Assembly: GCF_018613655.1 (NCBI RefSeq)
Contig: NZ_JAGGPW010000010.1
Location: 1-48,783, forward strand
Length of the DNA: 48,783 bases
Source: Planococcus sp. ISL-109
GTDB taxonomy: Bacteria > Bacillota > Bacilli > Bacillales_A > Planococcaceae
Direction: 5' to 3'
Shown here: one piece after another, positions 1 through 8,427 of the stretch
Position numbering within the stretch: the first letter of the stretch is position 1
Layout: every line of letters begins with the position of its first letter
Made by a program: the position numbers and the translations under genes
Notes under the pieces: generated by a model
The model's input: the letters and a program-made list of their open reading frames with translations, nothing else
What the model was told of the DNA's origin: nothing
Database searches by the model: none

Positions 1-2
1 CT

Positions 3-323
3 ACGGAAAAAGCTATCAGAATGATCTTACAAAATGGGACAAATGAAAAACAGGCGTTAAAGCTGTGTCTGGCGATTTCCAAACTTGGAACGCAATACAG
101 TGAGCAAGAACTGGAAGTCGCTTGTGAAAAATCATTGTCCTTCTCACCGAGGATGAGCCTGAATACGATTAAGACGATTCTAAAGACTGAGCGTGACGTC
201 ATCACTGCCAGTCCATCCAGAAATAAAAACATCAGCCTTTCAAAAGAGCACGGGTTTGTCAGAGGGGCCGATTATTATGGGAGGGAAAATAAATGCCCAT
301 TGAATCCACCATTACCAAACTGA
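3..323 (+). CDS. istA: IS21-family transposase IstA, C-terminal end (partial)
   Basis: This is the last ~106 codons of an open frame that enters from the left window edge. The visible part is the C-terminal tail of an IS21-type transposase, ending in the basic helical segment that usually closes IstA. The DDE catalytic core lies outside the window. The identification rests mainly on the gene immediately after it: istB starts inside this frame, overlapping it by 31 bases, which is the usual IS21 arrangement of translationally coupled istA-istB. The tail alone is not diagnostic. Confidence 0.75.
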   Translation, partial: TEKAIRMILQNGTNEKQALKLCLAISKLGTQYSEQELEVACEKSLSFSPRMSLNTIKTILKTERDVITASPSRNKNISLSKEHGFVRGADYYGRENKCPLNPPLPN

Positions 324-1036
324 ATGAAATGCGCTTGAGTGCCATCGCGGACACGTATTACAGCCAGATGAACGACCCCCAATACAAAGAATTGTCCTTT
401 GAGGATCGTTTCAATTTATTGATCGACAGTGAATACATCCGCAGAAAGAACACCAAACTGGAACGGCTGATCCGGCAGGCGAATTTGCGCATGCCAGACG
501 CTTGCATCGAAGACCTCCAGTATCACGAAGACCGAAAGCTGGATCGAACCACCATCCTGCGCTTGGCCAGTTGCAATTATATCGGGGACAAGCAGAACGT
601 CATTATTAAGGGTGCTTCTGGGAACGGAAAATCCTATCTGGCCTGTGCATTGGGTGTCAGTGCCTGCCGTACGGGTTATAGCGCCAAGTATATCCGGCTG
701 CCGGATCTGTTGGATGAGCTTGCCCTTGCGCGATTGAATGGAACTTACCAAAAAACCATGAAAGCTTACCGGAAGGTAAACTTATTGATCTTAGATGAGT
801 GGATGCTTGTCTCCTTGACTGAAAATGAGGCAAGAGATGTCTTGGAAATCGTTGAAGCCAGGTATCAGAACGCATCCACCGTCTTCTGTTCTCAATTTGA
901 ACCAGGCGGTTGGTATGAACAAATTGGCGAAGCAACGTTGGCCGATGCCATCCTCGATCGGGTGATTCATAGTTCACATTCCATTTTCATTGACGGAAAG
1001 ATTTCCATGCGTGAAAGACTAGGGATTCACTCATAA
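293..1036 (+). CDS. istB: IS21-family helper ATPase IstB
   Basis: IstB is the AAA+ ATPase that assists the IS21 transposase in target selection and strand transfer. The 247-residue length is normal for the family. Seen in the sequence: an N-terminal helical region with the typical NLLIDSEYIRR segment (residues ~41-51), a Walker A motif GASGNGKS at 107-114, a Walker B strand LLILDEW at 164-170, and a sensor-like region near 205-235 ending in MRERLG. The ATG start overlaps the istA end by 31 bases, and the preceding GGGAGGGAAAAT is a good ribosome binding site. The gene is intact, so the element could still be active if istA is complete outside the window. Confidence 0.95.
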   Translation: MPIESTITKLNEMRLSAIADTYYSQMNDPQYKELSFEDRFNLLIDSEYIRRKNTKLERLIRQANLRMPDACIEDLQYHEDRKLDRTTILRLASCNYIGDKQNVIIKGASGNGKSYLACALGVSACRTGYSAKYIRLPDLLDELALARLNGTYQKTMKAYRKVNLLILDEWMLVSLTENEARDVLEIVEARYQNASTVFCSQFEPGGWYEQIGEATLADAILDRVIHSSHSIFIDGKISMRERLGIHS

Positions 1037-1080
1037 GAATAAGAAGGCCGCCCGAGGGCGGCTTTTTATTCTTATGAGTG
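1028..1080. terminator. Long inverted repeat / terminator at the end of istB
   Basis: An outer inverted repeat (1028-1042 with 1066-1080, 15 bp) surrounds an inner GC stem (1047-1052 with 1057-1062) followed by a T-run. The outer left arm contains the istB stop codon. It works as an intrinsic terminator for istAB. The symmetric outer arms make it a structure that could also block read-in from outside. Confidence 0.7.
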
Positions 1081-1160
1081 GTTCTCTGATGTCCGAAGTG
1101 GTTCTCAAACGTGTCCGCCTTGGTTCTATTTCATGGCACGACTGGTTCTCGAGCTTGTCC
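1078..1160. mobile_element. IS21-family right end with reiterated transposase-binding motifs
   Basis: Four imperfect copies of a GTGGTTCT-type motif start near 1079, 1099, 1122 and 1143, at ~20-22 bp spacing, each followed by a less conserved GTCC-like block. Multiple short repeats inside the termini are characteristic of IS21-family ends. The outer boundary is close to 1160, because beyond it the sequence reads as an interrupted gene. The exact terminal dinucleotide and target duplication cannot be fixed without the other end. Confidence 0.65.
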
Positions 1161-1378
1161 TTCTTCACATCACACTCGAACTTCTCAAAAAGTCGATTAA
1201 AGTAATCGTTTCGCTTCGTATTTTTATAACGGCTGCCCGTCCCTTTTCCTAAATAAATAACTTGTCCAGTTTCTTTTATAAACCATTCGTATACATAGTA
1301 ATTCCTCTTCTGGTGTAAATCTTCTTCATTAGGCACCATCGTAATTTTACCGCCAGTTAAAGTTAAATTAATGTTCAT
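1161..1378 (-). pseudogene. GIY-YIG-like nuclease gene, 3' end removed by the IS21 insertion
   Basis: The frame starts at 1378 with AGGGGATG upstream as ribosome binding site. It encodes ~70 residues resembling the N-terminal part of a GIY-YIG-like protein: YYVYEWF at residues ~27-33, then VIYLGKGTGSRY at ~40-51, which corresponds to the YIG-type strand and the following Arg. After about residue 72 the frame runs into IS21 terminal DNA and the rest of the protein (residues to 115 of the frame) is translated IS end. The gene is therefore a truncated remnant, probably a small phage- or plasmid-type GIY-YIG protein. The family call is moderate because only part of the fold is present. Confidence 0.6.
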
Positions 1379-1819
1379 TCAAACATCCCCTTTTATTTCC
1401 ATATTAGCATAGTGAATAAATGTTATTTCCGAATTTTTCATGCGAATTTAAAAGCTAGTATTAGATGCATAAAACTTATGAGGTTAAAAACTCATAACTT
1501 AGAAAGGATTTTGAAGTAACTATGAAAAAAATTTTTACTTAATTATTAGCGATGTGGTTAAACTGCCAACCTTACGCTTTACAACTGAATTAGTTGATCG
1601 CTTATAGTGAGTCTTTTTTATTTTGCACTATTTGTAAAAGGAGTATGTTCTGATATGCATACGCTTGGAAGATACTAATATATAAAACTAAAATTTCTGA
1701 AAATATAAGTAGGCTTTTACTTGTATTTGTAGGATAATATTACCAATGAAGTATTGAATTCTGAAGTGTGTTTTTACAACTTGGTGTTATTGGAAATTTT
1801 GTAGGAAAGGAAAATGCGT
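1379..1819. other. AT-rich intergenic region, no gene recognised
   Basis: About 440 bases, strongly AT-rich, separate the GIY-YIG remnant from the exonuclease gene. No open frame with a ribosome binding site, no clear terminator and no repeat of the families described elsewhere was seen. The promoter of the exonuclease gene presumably lies here, but no confident -35/-10 pair could be picked. Confidence 0.5.
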
Positions 1820-2722
1820 ATGGATTTTATAGCTATAGACTTTGAAACTGCAAATAACAGGAGAGATAGTATTTGCTCAATTGGATTAGTGAAAATAAAA
1901 GATAAGAATGTAGTAGAAAAAATCCACACTTATATAAACCCCGAACAGACCTTTGATTCATATAATATTATGATTCATGGAATCGATGAAAAAAAAGTTG
2001 AAGATGCCCCAACTTTTAAGGAGTATTGGCCGACATTAAAGAGGCATATTGAGAATGAATTAATTGTTGCCCATTTCAGTAGTTTTGATATGAGTGTATT
2101 GCGTAGTTCGTTAAATGCCATAAATGAACCTTATCCGATTTTTCAATACACATGTTCATATCAAATATCTCAAAAAATTTGGCCGGAGTTGATAAACTAT
2201 AAACTAACCACATTAGCCGATTATTTAAGTATCGAATTTACACATCACGATGCTTTGGATGATGCTTACGCCTGTAGTGAAGTCATCAATAAAGCTTTGG
2301 AGTTATCTGACAGCAATAATATTACTGAGTTAACGAAGAAGTTTAATATGAACCTTGGTAAACACAATGGTATATCCTATACTCCTTCAGGCAATAAGAA
2401 AATCAAAAGCGATTTGACTTTAATTAGTACTGAAAATGAAGAATTTGAGACAGATCATTCTTTTTATGAAGCAAATGTAGTTTTTACAGGAACTCTTAAC
2501 TCTATGGTACGTAAAGAGGCTGCACAAAAAGTTGTTGATCGAGGAGGAGTCTGTTCGAATAGCGTCAATAAGAATACAAGCTATTTAGTTATTGGTGATT
2601 ATGATTTAACTCGATTTTCGGAAGGCTTTAAAAGTTCTAAAATAGTTAAAGCCGAAACGCTTTTGTTAAAGGGGCATAGAATCGAGATTATTAGTGAAAA
2701 TGAATTTGTAAGAATGATATAA
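1820..2722 (+). CDS. DnaQ-type 3'-5' exonuclease with C-terminal BRCT domain
   Basis: The 300-residue protein joins a DEDDh exonuclease domain to a BRCT domain. Residues ~1-160 contain FIAIDFETA (Asp7 and Glu9 as metal ligands), AHFSSFD (Asp90) and HHDALDD (His143, Asp148), the four acidic/His positions of DnaQ-like nucleases. Residues ~215-300 hold the BRCT domain (VVFTGTL, GG turn, SYLVIGD), as in bacterial DNA ligase C-termini. The combination suggests DNA-end or nick processing in repair or in a defence context. ATG codons occur at 1814 and 1820. The AGGAAAGG at 1803-1810 is better spaced for 1820. The gene is AT-rich and lies in an island next to an IS element. Confidence 0.85.
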   Translation: MDFIAIDFETANNRRDSICSIGLVKIKDKNVVEKIHTYINPEQTFDSYNIMIHGIDEKKVEDAPTFKEYWPTLKRHIENELIVAHFSSFDMSVLRSSLNAINEPYPIFQYTCSYQISQKIWPELINYKLTTLADYLSIEFTHHDALDDAYACSEVINKALELSDSNNITELTKKFNMNLGKHNGISYTPSGNKKIKSDLTLISTENEEFETDHSFYEANVVFTGTLNSMVRKEAAQKVVDRGGVCSNSVNKNTSYLVIGDYDLTRFSEGFKSSKIVKAETLLLKGHRIEIISENEFVRMI

Positions 2723-2810
2723 GAAATTTGTCCAACTCGCTTTAAAAAATAAAGCTCTAGCAACCCAAGAAATGTATTTATAAAAAACTTAAATCGTAAT
2801 TGAAAGATAG

Positions 2811-3464
2811 GTGGGGTCTAATATACTGAAGGTAAATGAAACTAAATTGCGGGAAGAACACGCAAGACAAGTGCTCTTAGCTACATACCCAGAAAAATAT
2901 CAGAATAGTTCATTGGGAGATCAGCCAGATATTCAGAATGAACAAAAAGACATTGGGGTGGAAGTGACTGGAACACTAGAGCAAAGGTTGAGGTATGGTG
3001 TTGCTCAATTCTCAACCTTATACAATAAACACATAAATAATGTCACTTCAAAAAAGAAAGAACAATTAAAGAAACACCGAGTAAGACTTGTTACAGACGG
3101 TGACGGAGTCATAAAGTTTATCATTCCGGAAGCAGTTTGGGGTTCAGGAAATAAAACTAAGGAAGCTTTTAGTAATAAGCTGGACAAACTTAATGATGGT
3201 AATTATAAAATCTTCGAAGAAAACAATTTGTTTCTTTTTGCAGAAGGTGAAGAAGAGTATGAAGTTCGTAGCTTAATTGAATATATTAAGGCGACTGAAA
3301 GAACGAGCCGAGAATATAACTTAATTTATCTTTATACTTATCAAGAACTATATATAATTTCAACACAGGACTATTCGTTTGAAGTGTTGTCTATCGGAGC
3401 AGAACAAAAAGAAGTTTTTTTATCAGAATCTATGCGATGTATTTTTCAAGAAAGAAGGGTTTAA
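2811..3464 (+). CDS. Hypothetical protein, possible PD-(D/E)XK-like nuclease
   Basis: I do not recognise this 217-residue protein by name. Near the N terminus it has an arrangement reminiscent of restriction-endonuclease-like folds: a helix with Glu15-Glu16, then QPDI (Asp40) and the strand IGVEVT (Glu51), followed by a helix. The expected Lys after Glu is Thr, so this is only a suggestion. The rest is alpha/beta and hydrophilic, with no membrane segment. The frame opens at a GTG at 2811. The purine-rich AGGTGGGG at 2809-2816 overlaps that codon, so the true start may be slightly downstream at a non-ATG codon. The next gene follows after 3 bases, so the two are co-transcribed. Confidence 0.55.
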   Translation: MGSNILKVNETKLREEHARQVLLATYPEKYQNSSLGDQPDIQNEQKDIGVEVTGTLEQRLRYGVAQFSTLYNKHINNVTSKKKEQLKKHRVRLVTDGDGVIKFIIPEAVWGSGNKTKEAFSNKLDKLNDGNYKIFEENNLFLFAEGEEEYEVRSLIEYIKATERTSREYNLIYLYTYQELYIISTQDYSFEVLSIGAEQKEVFLSESMRCIFQERRV

Positions 3465-3467
3465 ATA

Positions 3468-4061
3468 ATGAGTAAATCGCCAATTAACAACTTAGTAGAT
3501 GTTGCTAAAAAGAATGGACCTGGAGCAATTAAGTTTGTAAAAGAAAATAAGGAAGTTATCAAAATTGTCGCTCCTGCTTTTGCATATGGAGCAAAAAAAT
3601 TAAACGACTATCGTATTGATAAGAAAAAAAACTCAGGATTAAAAGAACATCCTCGAAAAAAGAGATATAGCGAATACAAAAATGAAATTTTAAAAAACTT
3701 AGATAAATTGCAACGATGGCAACTAGCAAGCAATAAAAAAGAAGTAGAATCGTTTATTGAACAAATTAAGAATGAAGAGGAAAAAGAGTTAGGTGTAAAA
3801 AAACCAATACACTCTAAACGAATAAATGAATGGAAAAATATATTAATTCAAATTGAAGACAGAATTACCCTTATGGATTATCAAGAATATCATAAATTAT
3901 TTAATGATCCTAAATACAGTAGTGCATATTTTGTAGGAACTGAACGGCAAGTTGATACTTTCCTAAAGCTAATGAAGGAAGAGGATCTTGAAAGTATACA
4001 CACTTTTATTTTTGAACGAACAGGTAAAACAAAAGAAACTATTCAGCAGGACTTTATATAA
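3468..4061 (+). CDS. Hypothetical lysine-rich protein
   Basis: This 197-residue protein is not recognised. It is very rich in Lys and Glu. It has a short hydrophobic stretch around residues 30-42 (VIKIVAPAFAYGA) and then a long, probably helical, charged region. The start ATG is 3 bases after the previous stop, and AGAAAGAAGGG provides the ribosome binding site inside the upstream gene, so the pair is an operon. A terminator-like hairpin follows. Its small size, composition and setting fit an accessory partner of the preceding gene, possibly membrane-associated. That is inference only. Confidence 0.5.
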   Translation: MSKSPINNLVDVAKKNGPGAIKFVKENKEVIKIVAPAFAYGAKKLNDYRIDKKKNSGLKEHPRKKRYSEYKNEILKNLDKLQRWQLASNKKEVESFIEQIKNEEEKELGVKKPIHSKRINEWKNILIQIEDRITLMDYQEYHKLFNDPKYSSAYFVGTERQVDTFLKLMKEEDLESIHTFIFERTGKTKETIQQDFI

Positions 4062-4074
4062 AATGAAGAATGAG

Positions 4075-4130
4075 AAACACCCTTCACCGAGCAGTTGGCC
4101 TTTGCTAATTTTTCGCTAAAGGGTGTTTTA
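4075..4130 (+). terminator. Terminator-like hairpin after the AT-rich island
   Basis: AAACACCCTT at 4075-4084 pairs with AAGGGTGTTT at 4119-4128, with a long loop, 14 bases after the stop of the lysine-rich protein. The T-run is short, so efficiency is uncertain. Confidence 0.55.
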
Positions 4131-4267
4131 GGCAAACGACATTTTTAAATGCTAGTCACTGCATTTTTTCATTTACCAAAAATACGAATATCGATTACAT
4201 ATGTATCTTTGAAGAAAAGCGAAGAATTTACTGCAGCGAATGTCAGCGAACTTTTGCTTTTAAGTAT

Positions 4268-4320
4268 AAGGAGGCTAGAGGAATAATCCCACCACGGAAT
4301 CATTCCTCTAGCCTCCTTTA
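4268..4320 (-). terminator. Perfect 16-bp hairpin terminator for the FAD monooxygenase
   Basis: The arms 4268-4283 and 4303-4318 are perfectly complementary over 16 bp. The hairpin lies 12 bases past the stop of the minus-strand monooxygenase gene. It probably insulates the convergent island as well. Confidence 0.75.
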
Positions 4321-4331
4321 CTATTTCTCCC

Positions 4332-5861
4332 TCACTCCGCTCCAAAAGCCACAATCCCAAAAGTCTCCAAATACATTTTTAACACACGCAGCCATTGTCT
4401 TTCAGTCGCAAGCGCCACATGGCCATCCGGTCGAATCAGGTAGAGCGCATCTTGCTTGAATCCTGCATCGTGCATTTTTGCTTCCCAGGCGAACTCATGG
4501 AGTTCCAGCGACTGCGAGTGGGCAAAGTCGATGAGCTCGGGCTGCGCTTTGCCGTATATATGGATTTGCCAATCGACGGAGCGCAGCGGCGCGAAATTAT
4601 CGCCTATGTCAGTTTCGATCCACGGCAAGCGCATGCCGCCGTAGACTTTGCCGGCTTTGCCCTTGCTCAAGAGGCTGTTGCGGTAATTGATGTGGATTTG
4701 AGACAAGATCTTAAACGCATTTTTTTGCGAAAAGGAGAATTTGAATACCGACGGCAAGACGTAGGGGACGATATACTGCCGCAGCAAAGTGCCGCGCAGT
4801 TTTTGGCTGACGATCGTTTGGAACGCTTTGTCGGTCGTCGCAATCAATCGGCGCGCAAAGACGATGCGCTCTTGTTCGTACGTGCTCAATATGCGGGGGG
4901 CGGCTTTCCCTTGAATCACCGCTGCGAGCTTCCACGCGAGATTGATGGCGTCCCCGATGCCGGTGTTCATGCCTTGTCCGCCTGCAGGGCTGTGCAAGTG
5001 GCCGGCGTCGCCTACGATGAAGATGCGCCCTTTGGCAAATTTTTCGCTGACGCGGTTATGGACGCGGTAGGTCGAAAACCAATTGACCTTGGCCGCCCTC
5101 ACACGGATTTTGTTTTCAATGTAATCGCTGATTTCACTGTATTGAAGATCGGTACGTTCGTTGAATTCCTCGGGCACAATGCCGAGGATTCGTTTCGTAT
5201 TGGCATTGCGGACGGACATATACAGCATAAAGCCGTCATCGTCCATGTACATGTCCATCTTTTCCATGTCGTCTACCGGTGTCTCGGTTTCGATATCGGC
5301 GACAAAGAATAATTGCTTGTACGTGCCGCCGGGAAAGTCGAGTTCCAGTCCTTTTCGGACCATGCTGCCGGCCCCGTCGCATCCGCATAAATAGGCAAAT
5401 TCCGCTATTTCTACCGGCTGTCCTAGTTGTTGCATCACGGCGTTCACGCCTCGTCCTGTGTCTTCAAACGAAAGCAACTCGGTGTTCCATTCCACTTCAA
5501 TACCGACTTTACTTAATTCGTCCACGAGAATTTCTTCGTGCTCGTCTTGCGGCAAACTCAAGATAAACGGAAACGGGCTCAGCCCTTTGCCGAGCGCATG
5601 GAATTTCACTTGGGCCCTTACTTTTTTGCCGTCGCTGATATCCAACGACAAAATCGGATGCCCCCGCTTGACGTTGCGTTCGGCTAGGCCCAGTTGATCG
5701 TACTGCTCCAATATGCGCGCATGCACAGCGAGCGCACGTGACGCGGTGCCGGGTCCTGCATTTCTATCAATAATCCGAAACGGCACGCCTTGACGCGCCA
5801 GGCTATAGGCCAGAGCCAAGCCAGTGGGTCCAGCTCCGACGATTAAGATTTGTGGGTTCAT
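4332..5861 (-). CDS. FAD-dependent aromatic-type monooxygenase
   Basis: A 509-residue class A flavoprotein hydroxylase of the PheA/TfdB type, probably soluble, using NAD(P)H and O2 to hydroxylate an aromatic or polyketide-like substrate. Motifs in order: Rossmann GAGPTG at 9-14 for FAD, the CDGAGS segment at 161-166 (the DG motif that contacts FAD and NADPH), and GDAGH at 284-288 followed by PAGGQGMNTGIGDA at 292-305 (FAD ribityl binding). The C-terminal thioredoxin-like extension from ~400 is usual for the group. The start has AGGAGGT 8 bases upstream. The gene stands alone with its own terminator. The physiological substrate cannot be told. Rifampicin or phenolic-compound hydroxylases are the nearest functional types. 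Its GC content is higher than that of the island to its left. Confidence 0.88.
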   Translation of the reverse strand: MNPQILIVGAGPTGLALAYSLARQGVPFRIIDRNAGPGTASRALAVHARILEQYDQLGLAERNVKRGHPILSLDISDGKKVRAQVKFHALGKGLSPFPFILSLPQDEHEEILVDELSKVGIEVEWNTELLSFEDTGRGVNAVMQQLGQPVEIAEFAYLCGCDGAGSMVRKGLELDFPGGTYKQLFFVADIETETPVDDMEKMDMYMDDDGFMLYMSVRNANTKRILGIVPEEFNERTDLQYSEISDYIENKIRVRAAKVNWFSTYRVHNRVSEKFAKGRIFIVGDAGHLHSPAGGQGMNTGIGDAINLAWKLAAVIQGKAAPRILSTYEQERIVFARRLIATTDKAFQTIVSQKLRGTLLRQYIVPYVLPSVFKFSFSQKNAFKILSQIHINYRNSLLSKGKAGKVYGGMRLPWIETDIGDNFAPLRSVDWQIHIYGKAQPELIDFAHSQSLELHEFAWEAKMHDAGFKQDALYLIRPDGHVALATERQWLRVLKMYLETFGIVAFGAE

Positions 5862-6014
5862 CCTAGAGACCTCCTAATGAGTAGCACGCCTGCTGATCGG
5901 TTCAGTTTCACATGTGATGTAACAGCTATATAAGTTGAATTCAAGAAAAAGTATAGATACCGCTTTGACGCTTTGGACAGTGCCTTTGCTGAGAGAAGTG
6001 TCTGAAGATATGGA

Positions 6015-6097
6015 GCAAAACAGCGCAGACTCCCAAGGGACCAAGCGAAGTGCCGAGTTAGCTCAGCGCGAGCCCCCAGGAAAGCAAGCTGTTTTGC
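6015..6097. repeat. GC-rich palindromic intergenic repeat, family B copy 1 (degenerate)
   Basis: The ends GCAAAACAGC and GCTGTTTTGC form a 10-bp inverted repeat around an 83-bp unit that aligns, in opposite orientation, with the better-preserved copy at 11807-11915. No coding content was found in the surrounding gap 5862-6373, which otherwise holds only the terminator of the next gene. Confidence 0.7.
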
Positions 6098-6295
6098 GGA
6101 ATATCGGTTAATGTAATTATTTAAGTTCAACAGCTAAAAATGAGTATCGAAAAAGTACTGATAAGAAAAAACATGTGAGGCTGATTGAAAAAGATCTTGT
6201 ACAGCTACTATATCCTTAATCGACCGGTTTCAAGCAAGTTGCCGCCTATCTATTTTATAATAATAGGGCAGGAAAGTGACAGGAGATAAAAACTA

Positions 6296-6343
6296 GAAAA
6301 GCGTATACAATTTCCCTCAAGGAGATCGCATACGCTCTTTTCT
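6296..6343 (-). terminator. Terminator of the short-chain dehydrogenase gene
   Basis: AGCGTAT near 6300 pairs with ATACGCT near 6330, flanked by A and T runs, about 30 bases after the minus-strand stop. Confidence 0.6.
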
Positions 6344-6373
6344 ATGGCCTTGAACATGTTCACTTCGAAAGCG

Positions 6374-7306
6374 TTATTTGCTGAAATCGAAAGTGACGCC
6401 GGACAGCTCTTCTGAAACGTCCCAGAGTTTCTGGCGGATTGCTTCATCATTCACTGCCGGATCAGGTTTCTCTAAAGCCGGGTAGCCTCTCCGTTGGCCT
6501 TTGCCATCCGGACCGATGTATTCGCCACCTGTGATGCCAGGGTCCGTTGCGGCATAGACTGTGGGAAGTGCCCCCATTGCGGCAGGCTGTAAGTAGCGGG
6601 TCATGAGCCCTCTGAAAATTCGGGGCATTTCCCGGTTGCCCAATTTAAAAAGATTGGTCGCAGAAATCCCTGGATGGCAAGCAATGCTAAGCGTCGATGA
6701 GCCATGTTGCTTCAGTCGCTGATCGAGCTCCGTTGCAAACATTAAATTAGCCAGCTTGCTTTGGCCATAAAATTTCATGGCTTTATAGCCTTTTGAGCCG
6801 TCCAGGTTGTCAAAATCAATGGCAGCATTCCGGTGGGCGAGACTGCTGAGTGTGACCACCCGCGAATTCTCTGTTTGGATAAGGAGAGGCAAGAGCAGGC
6901 CCGTCAACGCAAAATGCCCGATATGGTTGCTGCCGAACTGCAGCTCAAAGCCGTCTTTCGTCTTTGCATAAGGAGGCGTCATCACGCCGGCATTGTTGAT
7001 CAGTAAATCGAGTGAGTCCAAACGGCTGATGATCGTTTCTGCAAAATTCCGTACGCTATCCAAATCGGACAAGTCGAGTTGCATGATTTCGACAGTTGCC
7101 TGAGAAGATTCTTCTACAATTTCTTGTTTAGCGGCATTTCCTTTTTCGATATCACGGACAGCCAAGATGACCCGTGCACCTAGCCGGGCGAAATTTTTAG
7201 CTGTTTCCAGTCCTAGTCCGCTGTTGGCCCCCGTGATAATAGCCGTTTTTCCTGTCATTGTATGTGGTTCCACAAGCTCAGCTCCTAGTTTGATTCTACT
7301 TTTCAT
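6374..7306 (-). CDS. Short-chain dehydrogenase/reductase (retinol-dehydrogenase-like)
   Basis: A 310-residue classical SDR that transfers hydride between NAD(P) and a hydroxyl/carbonyl substrate. Visible motifs: TGANSGLG at 25-32 (cofactor loop), DLSDLDSV around 78-85, NNAG at 104-107, the catalytic Ser at 154/155 (TLSSLAHR), and YGQSK at 180-184 giving catalytic Tyr180 and Lys184. The loop and the long C-terminal region resemble retinol-dehydrogenase/WWOX-like SDRs found widely in bacteria. Substrate unknown. The start at 7306 has AGGG 10 bases upstream. The internal ATG at codon 17 would still retain the whole fold. It lies in the same orientation as the monooxygenase but is separated from it by a terminator and a repeat, so no operon is implied. 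Confidence 0.88.
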   Translation of the reverse strand: MKSRIKLGAELVEPHTMTGKTAIITGANSGLGLETAKNFARLGARVILAVRDIEKGNAAKQEIVEESSQATVEIMQLDLSDLDSVRNFAETIISRLDSLDLLINNAGVMTPPYAKTKDGFELQFGSNHIGHFALTGLLLPLLIQTENSRVVTLSSLAHRNAAIDFDNLDGSKGYKAMKFYGQSKLANLMFATELDQRLKQHGSSTLSIACHPGISATNLFKLGNREMPRIFRGLMTRYLQPAAMGALPTVYAATDPGITGGEYIGPDGKGQRRGYPALEKPDPAVNDEAIRQKLWDVSEELSGVTFDFSK

Positions 7307-7350
7307 ATCAAATGTACCCTAATTCGGCTGCTGATAATCCGATGAGAAAA

Positions 7351-7405
7351 TGTCCCTGTGTAAGACACAATTCCAAACGATTCTGACAATACACGACAAT
7401 TCATG
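7351..7405. repeat. REP/MITE-like repeat (family A), left-end fragment
   Basis: It begins TGTCCCTGTGT and continues with the internal family sequence AAACGATTCTGACAATACAC, shared with the copies at 16146, 35643 and 37835. The right terminus is absent. Confidence 0.75.
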
Positions 7406-7605
7406 CATTTTACATAATCATGCCTGCTGCAGAATGGTTTGGGGATTGTGCCGTTGCGTCGGGCGTACAATTTAAACACGGAGCAAAGGGGTGAACATGA
7501 TAGAATAGCAGATAGTGGAACAAGAAATTAAGCGGTGTTGCCGTGCCCAGCAGGAAGTGCAGCATTCAAAAATGATAGATGAGTTGAAAGGAATGAGGTA
7601 GTAAA

Positions 7606-8061
7606 ATGAACAAAATGGTAGAACAAAAAATGGGCGAGATGATCGAAGTGTTTAACAGCCTGCCGAATTGCAAGGTTGAAACAAGTGAGGACGGCCGGAT
7701 TTTGATCGTTAGCGATAACCCGGTTCCGTGGAATGACGCGCTTGAGAAAACGGACGCGCAATCGGCCTATAAAATCGGATCCATCACGCCTCATAAAGCG
7801 GCGCTCGGCCTTTATATTGATTTCTCGCATAATTTGTTGGACATCGACCGGGTGGAGGACATCGTCGATCCCGAAATCACATTGACGTACTTTGAGCCAG
7901 GCACCCAGACGTCGACCGCGAAAAGCTGGTGGCGGTTCCGCTCAGACGAGAAATTCGACAGCCTCCACATGGTTTTGAGAAAGACAGAGCTGGAGTTGTA
8001 TGATTTCAAGAGAGACGACTGGGTTGGGTTGATGACAGAGATTATGGCTGTTCATAAATGA
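7606..8061 (+). CDS. Hypothetical protein
   Basis: I do not recognise a family for this 151-residue protein. It is hydrophilic, mixed alpha/beta and lacks a signal peptide, Cys pairs or membrane segments. Conserved-looking features are a Trp-rich WWRFR segment near residue 108 and a C-terminal helix WVGLMTEIM. ATGAGGTAG just before the ATG gives a ribosome binding site with normal spacing, codon use is like the neighbours, and a strong terminator follows. It therefore appears to be a real single-gene unit, likely cytoplasmic. Confidence 0.7.
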   Translation: MNKMVEQKMGEMIEVFNSLPNCKVETSEDGRILIVSDNPVPWNDALEKTDAQSAYKIGSITPHKAALGLYIDFSHNLLDIDRVEDIVDPEITLTYFEPGTQTSTAKSWWRFRSDEKFDSLHMVLRKTELELYDFKRDDWVGLMTEIMAVHK

Positions 8062-8121
8062 TGAGTAATCTAGTCGAATGACGGAACTGAAAAAGCTTTT
8101 CTTCACACATATAATAGATTT

Positions 8122-8162
8122 CCACACTTGCTGAATCAACCTGGCAAGTGTGGTTTTTTTAT
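8122..8162 (+). terminator. Terminator after the 151-residue hypothetical
   Basis: CCACACTTGC (8122-8131) pairs perfectly with GCAAGTGTGG (8144-8153), followed by seven T. The sequence resembles the internal hairpin of the family A repeats, so it may derive from one. The remaining bases to 8427 show no gene. Confidence 0.85.
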
Positions 8163-8427
8163 TGTCCTGCACTCAGTAAATGGCCTGAAGGAGTGAGTAA
8201 AGTATATTGTTTCCTTTAGGTCTAATTGGCTAGTGAACTATGCAGTGCAAAGAAATGATGTATAAGGAATGAAGTATATTTGCCCCTAATTGCTTCAATA
8301 GTTTTGGCATTAATTGGCATCTTTCGTTCTATTATAAAGAATGAAGAAGCGTCTGCGCATATAGTAGCACTTCCTGTGGTATAGAATAGTAAGAAACTAA
8401 TCTGCTGAAAGCATCGGAGGGTGAAAA

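Noticed and set aside
1078..1160. Regularly spaced short repeats that might suggest a CRISPR-like array
   Set aside because: The units are ~20 bp, degenerate and without unique ~30-bp spacers. They fit IS21 terminal binding sites, and a second copy lies at 16549.
4395..5312. 305-codon plus-strand open frame opposite the FAD monooxygenase
   Set aside because: It lies wholly antisense to a gene with clear flavoprotein motifs, has no ribosome binding site, and shows low-complexity composition typical of a GC-rich shadow frame.
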